Below, in pieces: positions 60,247 to 64,000 of a stretch of 64,000 nucleotides of DNA (position 1 is its first letter; each line of letters starts with the position of its first letter). Source of the DNA: Lutibacter sp. (GTDB lineage: Bacteria; Bacteroidota; Bacteroidia; Flavobacteriales; Flavobacteriaceae); contig NZ_JAKIUR010000001.1 in assembly GCF_021647475.1 (NCBI RefSeq), forward strand, positions 62,001-126,000, written 5' to 3'. The translations under genes were made by a program, and so were the position numbers. The notes under the pieces were generated by a model. That model ran no database searches, had not been told where the DNA came from, and was given only the letters and a program-made list of their open reading frames with translations.

Positions 60247-60972
60247 CTAATTGCTATTTTTCTTTAAATAATAGGGTAACAATTTATTTTTTCCGTGCTC
60301 AAATCGTGTTTGGCAATTATCAATTTTACCTTCATATTTTAATTCATTTGGCACCTCTAAGTTAAAAATACCTTTCCCTTTTGCCATTTTTTCTAATCTG
60401 TGAATAGCTTTAAAAGTTAGTTTATGGTACAACGGTTGAAGGATTTTACATTGCTCAATTTCGCCATAAGTTAAATCCCAGAGTTTCGCTTTTTCTCCCT
60501 TTATAATTTCTTTAGAAAAGTAAACCTCCTTTAGCAATGGAAATGCAAATTCAAATACTTTTTGTGAACCATTGTTCGCAAATAATACAATTTCTTTATT
60601 TCTAACAATAAAAAAACGAATTAAAAAATTATCCATTTTTGATAATTGATTGGCGGCAATAGATGCAATTCCAATGCTTTTTATTTCATGACCTTTCTTT
60701 TTTCTTTCAGCATCAAACCAATAATAAAAATCTCTAATTTGACTAATAGTTCTATATTTTAAATTTCCATTTGTTACAGATATATTAAAAACATTGGCTT
60801 TATTCCAAACTTCAGTTTGTTTTTTTCGGTCTTTCTTTAACCAGCAACCATTTATTAAAATAGGATTCCCAGTTTCAATTTGATAAGCTTTTAGCGTCTT
60901 CCATTCTTGAGCATTGGAATACTTAAAAACAAGCAACATAAGTACTATTATTATATATTTTATTTTCATCAA
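60247..60972 (-). CDS. Secreted hypothetical protein
   Basis: 241 aa with a signal peptide (MMKIKYIIIVLMLLVFKYSNAQ). The mature part is alpha-helical and basic, with ILINGCWLKKDRKKQTEVWN near the start, an FFIVRNKEIVLFANNGSQ strand pair, and FNLEVPNELKYEGKIDNC close to the end; two or three Cys could form a disulfide. No known family is recognised. It is convergent with the TPR gene (11 nt apart) and divergent from tatD. Function unknown. Confidence 0.65.
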   Translation of the reverse strand: MMKIKYIIIVLMLLVFKYSNAQEWKTLKAYQIETGNPILINGCWLKKDRKKQTEVWNKANVFNISVTNGNLKYRTISQIRDFYYWFDAERKKKGHEIKSIGIASIAANQLSKMDNFLIRFFIVRNKEIVLFANNGSQKVFEFAFPLLKEVYFSKEIIKGEKAKLWDLTYGEIEQCKILQPLYHKLTFKAIHRLEKMAKGKGIFNLEVPNELKYEGKIDNCQTRFEHGKNKLLPYYLKKNSN

Positions 60973-61072
60973 TCTACAGAGGTTTAACCATAAACTAAAG
61001 TAGCCATAAAATGGATGTCAGTGACAAAAATTTCAATAAAAAGGTTTACAAGTTTTTAATTACTTTTACGCT

Positions 61073-61840
61073 ATGATAATTACAGATACACACACCCATT
61101 TATATAGTGAACAGTTTGATGAAGACAGAAATGAAATGATTCAGCGTGCTATAAAAGCTGGTGTTACTCGGTTTTTTATTCCTGCCATAGACTCATCGTA
61201 CTATCAAAATATGCTTAATCTTGAAAAGGAATTTCCAAAGAATACTTACTTAATGACTGGTTTGCATCCGACTTCAGTTAAAGAAAATTTTGAAGAAGAA
61301 TTAGCTTTTGTACAAAACACTTTGATTGAACGTAATTTTTATGGAATTGGTGAAATTGGCATCGATTTATATTGGGATAAATCATTTTTAAAACAACAAC
61401 AGTTTGCTTTTAAAACTCAAATTAAATGGGCGAAAGAAAAAAAATTACCTATAATAATCCATTGCAGAGACGCTTTTAATGAAGTTTTTGAAATTTTAGA
61501 AAAAGAAAATGATGAAGATTTGTTCGGAATTTTTCATTGTTTTACCGGAACATTAGAGCAAGCAAATAAAGCAATATCGTATGATATGAAATTAGGAATT
61601 GGTGGAGTTGTTACCTTTAAAAATGGTAAAATTGACCAGTTTTTGAACCAAATTCCTATTAAAAATATTGTATTAGAAACCGATGCACCATATTTAGCTC
61701 CAACACCTTTTAGAGGAAAAAGAAATGAGAGTAGTTACATAATTAAAGTTGTAGAAAAATTAGCTGAAATTTATAATATTTCACAAGAAGAAATTGCTAA
61801 CATAACCACTCAAAACTCAAAAAATATTTTTGGAATCTAA
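61073..61840 (+). CDS. tatD: TatD-family metal-dependent hydrolase/DNase
   Basis: 255 aa. The metal ligands of the TatD TIM barrel are all visible: DTHTHLY (H-x-H at 6-8), the Glu in GEIGIDLYW (about 95), HCRDAF (about 130), FHCFTG (about 155) and ETDAPYLAP (Asp about 203). Members are 3'-5' DNases or amidohydrolase-like enzymes with a role in nucleic-acid repair. The next gene, a DNA methyltransferase-type repair enzyme, overlaps its last codons, so the two are co-expressed. Confidence 0.95.
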   Translation: MIITDTHTHLYSEQFDEDRNEMIQRAIKAGVTRFFIPAIDSSYYQNMLNLEKEFPKNTYLMTGLHPTSVKENFEEELAFVQNTLIERNFYGIGEIGIDLYWDKSFLKQQQFAFKTQIKWAKEKKLPIIIHCRDAFNEVFEILEKENDEDLFGIFHCFTGTLEQANKAISYDMKLGIGGVVTFKNGKIDQFLNQIPIKNIVLETDAPYLAPTPFRGKRNESSYIIKVVEKLAEIYNISQEEIANITTQNSKNIFGI

Positions 61841-62312
61841 TCAAACTACATATTATAAAACACCTATTGGAACTGCCAAAATTATAGGTAATGACCTTGG
61901 AATTTCAAGCATTACAGTTATTGATGATGAAATTGAAACCACAAAAAATATATCTGAATTTTTAACGGATTGCGTACAACAATTAGATGAATATTTTAAA
62001 GGCAAACGCACAGAATTTACATTAAAGTTAAATCCAAAAGGAACTGATTTTCAAAAAAAAGTATGGTCTGAGTTACTAAATATTCCTTACGGTAAAACAC
62101 GAACGTATTTAGAGCAAACTAAAAAACTAGGTAATGTAAAAGCTATTAGAGCGGTAGCTTCTGCAAACGGTAAAAATCCTATTTGGATTGTAATTCCGTG
62201 CCATAGAATTATTGGAAGTGATGGTTCATTAACAGGTTATGCAGGTGGATTATGGCGTAAAAAATGGTTGTTAGCTCATGAAAGTCCTGCAAAACAACAA
62301 ACACTATTTTAA
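61830..62312 (+). CDS. ogt: Methylated-DNA-[protein]-cysteine S-methyltransferase
   Basis: 160 aa. Transfers O6-alkyl groups from guanine to its own cysteine. The active-site motif is IPCHRIIGSDGSLTGYAGGL (Cys about 128), with the helix-turn-helix recognition region GKTRTYLEQTKKLGNVKAIR and the following VASANGKNP. Its start is a TTG at 61830 that overlaps the end of tatD by 11 nt, and translation is probably coupled. A full-length N-terminal domain is present, so it is an Ogt-type rather than truncated form. Confidence 0.93.
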   Translation: MESNQTTYYKTPIGTAKIIGNDLGISSITVIDDEIETTKNISEFLTDCVQQLDEYFKGKRTEFTLKLNPKGTDFQKKVWSELLNIPYGKTRTYLEQTKKLGNVKAIRAVASANGKNPIWIVIPCHRIIGSDGSLTGYAGGLWRKKWLLAHESPAKQQTLF

Positions 62313-62344
62313 ACTAAAACGAATTTTAAATCGTTAAATTACCT

Positions 62345-64000
62345 ATGAAGAAAGGATTTTTTTTAGTCTTATTTTTTTTGACGGTTGTTTTGCACGCTCA
62401 AAGTCCAGCAACCAAATTAAAATCTTTCTTGGTAAAAAATGATACCATTAAAATTGATTCGGTAAGTATCAGCTCTTTTGATTTTAAAGTTTTTAAAAAT
62501 GATTCCTTAATTAATCCTTCAGAATATTCAATTGATTTTTCAAAAGCACAACTAATTTTTAATAATAGGGCTCAAAATAAATTGGATTCTATTAAAATTC
62601 AATACAAACCTTATCCCAAATTTTTAACCAAGAAATACCAACTTTTTGATAAAAAATTAATTGTTACTAACAACACTTCTCAAAATTTATATAGCTTAAC
62701 CACAAATAAGTCTAAAAAAATCAACAAACCATTTGAAGGTTTAAATGCCGTTGGAAATATCACACGAGGATTAACCATTGGAAATAATCAAAATGGAGTT
62801 GTTAATTCAAGTTTAGATTTGCAAATTGCTGGAAAAATTTCAGATAAAGTTACCTTAAAAGGCTCAATAATTGACACTAATATTCCTATTCAGGAAAACG
62901 GAAATACTTATAAATTAAATGAATTTGATAGAGTTTTTATCGAGCTATTTAGTAAAAACTGGAAAATTACTGCAGGTGATATTTATTTGAATAACAGCGA
63001 AACCAAATATTTAAATTTCAATAAAAAAGTTTCAGGATTAGCCGTAAATGCAATCATAAAAAATAAACATTCCGAAATAAACATTGAAACTTCAGGAGCA
63101 GTGGTTCGAGGAAAATATAAAAAAGTTGAATTTGTGGGTGAAGAAGGGAATCAAGGCCCATATAAACTTAATGACTTAAACAATAATTCCTATATTTTAA
63201 TTTTATCTGGAACCGAAAATATTTATATTAACGGACAGCTTTTAAAACGTGGAGAAAATAACGATTACACTATTGATTATAACAATGCCGAACTAACTTT
63301 TAACACTACTTTTCCTATTACTGCCAATATGAGAATATCAGCAGAATTTCAATTTAACGATCGCGTTTTCACTCGATTTATCACTTATAATAACATTAAA
63401 TTTAAGAGTGAAAAATTGGTGGTAAGTAGTTATTTTTATAATGAAAATGATGTTAAAAATCAACCTTTAGAACAAGATTTAACCGATGCTCAAAAACAAA
63501 TTTTAGCCAATGCCGGAAATGATTTAACCAAAATGGCAAGTCCTTCTGCTTATATTGACACGTATTCTGATAATAAAATTTTATATAAAAAAACACCTTT
63601 AGGCACATCTGAAATTTTTGAATATTCCACCAATGAAAATGATATTTTGTATCATGTTTCTTTTTCTTTTGTTGGTGCAAATTTGGGAAATTATAAATTA
63701 AAGGAAGTTATTGCCATTGGTAAAGTTTATGAATATATTGGTGCAAATTTGGGAAATTATAATCCAATTATAAAACTAACTGCTCCAAACAAATTACAAG
63801 TTGCCGTTTTTAAAGCAAATTACCAGCCTTCTGTTAAAACTTCAATTCAGGCTGAAGCCGCTTTTAGTATAAATGATGCCAATTTATTTTCAACTATTGA
63901 TGATGAAAATAATAACGGATTTGCTACTCAATTTAATTGGAACCAGATAATCTATTCTAAAAAATGGGAGTTAAAAAGCCAACTGGGTTTAGATTATATT
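62345..64000 (+). CDS. Large secreted protein, 3'-truncated by the window end
   Basis: The frame runs open from the ATG at 62345 to the end of the window (552 codons). A signal peptide is present (MKKGFFLVLFFLTVVLHAQ). The following residues are beta-rich: SLDLQIAGKISDKVTLKGSI (about 160), KITAGDIYLNNSETKYLNF and NVRGKYKKVEF-like strands; the pattern is of an outer-membrane or surface protein. A short repeated word, VGANLGNYK and IGANLGNYN, occurs near codons 444 and 463. No domain is recognised by me. The true length and any T9SS or barrel end are outside the window. Confidence 0.75.
   Translation, partial: MKKGFFLVLFFLTVVLHAQSPATKLKSFLVKNDTIKIDSVSISSFDFKVFKNDSLINPSEYSIDFSKAQLIFNNRAQNKLDSIKIQYKPYPKFLTKKYQLFDKKLIVTNNTSQNLYSLTTNKSKKINKPFEGLNAVGNITRGLTIGNNQNGVVNSSLDLQIAGKISDKVTLKGSIIDTNIPIQENGNTYKLNEFDRVFIELFSKNWKITAGDIYLNNSETKYLNFNKKVSGLAVNAIIKNKHSEINIETSGAVVRGKYKKVEFVGEEGNQGPYKLNDLNNNSYILILSGTENIYINGQLLKRGENNDYTIDYNNAELTFNTTFPITANMRISAEFQFNDRVFTRFITYNNIKFKSEKLVVSSYFYNENDVKNQPLEQDLTDAQKQILANAGNDLTKMASPSAYIDTYSDNKILYKKTPLGTSEIFEYSTNENDILYHVSFSFVGANLGNYKLKEVIAIGKVYEYIGANLGNYNPIIKLTAPNKLQVAVFKANYQPSVKTSIQAEAAFSINDANLFSTIDDENNNGFATQFNWNQIIYSKKWELKSQLGLDYI

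Noticed and set aside
59199..60286. The shared 14-mer tagggtaacaattt at 59199 and 60272 as a regulatory motif
   Set aside because: Both copies lie inside coding sequence, not upstream of genes, and lack the TGTT block; probably chance in AT-rich DNA.
1..64000. CRISPR arrays, rRNA genes, complete insertion sequences with transposase
   Set aside because: No regularly spaced repeat array, no rRNA-like segments and no transposase gene were seen; the dispersed repeats are non-coding and irregularly spaced.

Overview
The window is one contiguous AT-rich chromosomal segment of a member of the Bacteroidota, most likely family Flavobacteriaceae. The evidence is a type IX secretion (T9SS) C-terminal sorting domain, FecI/FecR/TonB-receptor signalling with STN and DUF4974 domains, Bacteroidetes-type -7 boxes (TAnnTTTG; one tRNA promoter also has a TTG box exactly 19 nt upstream), a tRNA gene without encoded CCA, and an 11-subunit complex I locus. 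Genus cannot be fixed from the sequence alone. LAYOUT: (1) 1-2670: end of a PD40/TolB-like repeat protein, then lepA. (2) 2690-16444: an energy block with a 2[4Fe-4S] ferredoxin, divergent korAB (2-oxoacid:ferredoxin oxidoreductase), then nuoABCDHIJKLMN without nuoEFG and a small conserved protein. The layout suggests a complex I fed by reduced ferredoxin. (3) 16664-18995: CPA1-type antiporter with a TrkA-N domain, and a CYTH phosphatase-like protein. (4) 19017-28988: a seven-gene minus-strand operon. It holds a hybrid histidine kinase with Hpt, an output-less response regulator, a membrane HEAT protein, a processive GT2 glycosyltransferase, an LtaS-like sulfatase-fold enzyme with TPRs, a PmtA-like methyltransferase and a YaiO-type outer-membrane barrel. 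Two inverted copies of a MITE-like repeat bracket it. (5) 29225-35746: an ECF sigma/FecR/TonB-receptor locus with two lipoprotein genes; three transcription units share the bipartite motif GTAGGGTA-N14-TGTT.

(6) About 35833-47777: an ~11.9 kb genomic island integrated in the 3' end of tRNA-Arg(CCT). It carries a tyrosine integrase, candidate arm sites at both ends, a mobile mystery A/B (HTH plus Fic) pair, a T9SS-secreted M4 protease with four CUB domains, a serine recombinase coupled to a small nucleoside-deoxyribosyltransferase/TIR-like protein, and a HUH-Rep module with small membrane proteins. (7) 47763-48007: tRNA-Arg and tRNA-Asn with their promoter and terminators. (8) 48242-52464: odhA and odhB (2-oxoglutarate dehydrogenase E1 and E2), with related intergenic repeats between and after them. 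(9) 52500-60235: an operon of a PKD/beta-barrel protein, a membrane-anchored TPR-CHAT caspase-like protease and a retropepsin-like protease, then a lipoprotein and a divergent sigma factor/TPR anti-sigma-like pair. (10) 60247-64000: a secreted hypothetical protein, tatD, a methylated-DNA methyltransferase, and the 5' part of a large secreted protein that runs off the window.

The most promising under-described systems are the bracketed envelope-polymer/phosphorelay operon (region 4), the double-protease CHAT/retropepsin locus (region 9) and the cargo of the tRNA-Arg island (region 6). The ferredoxin-linked complex I block is better known in principle, but its layout here is unusually explicit.
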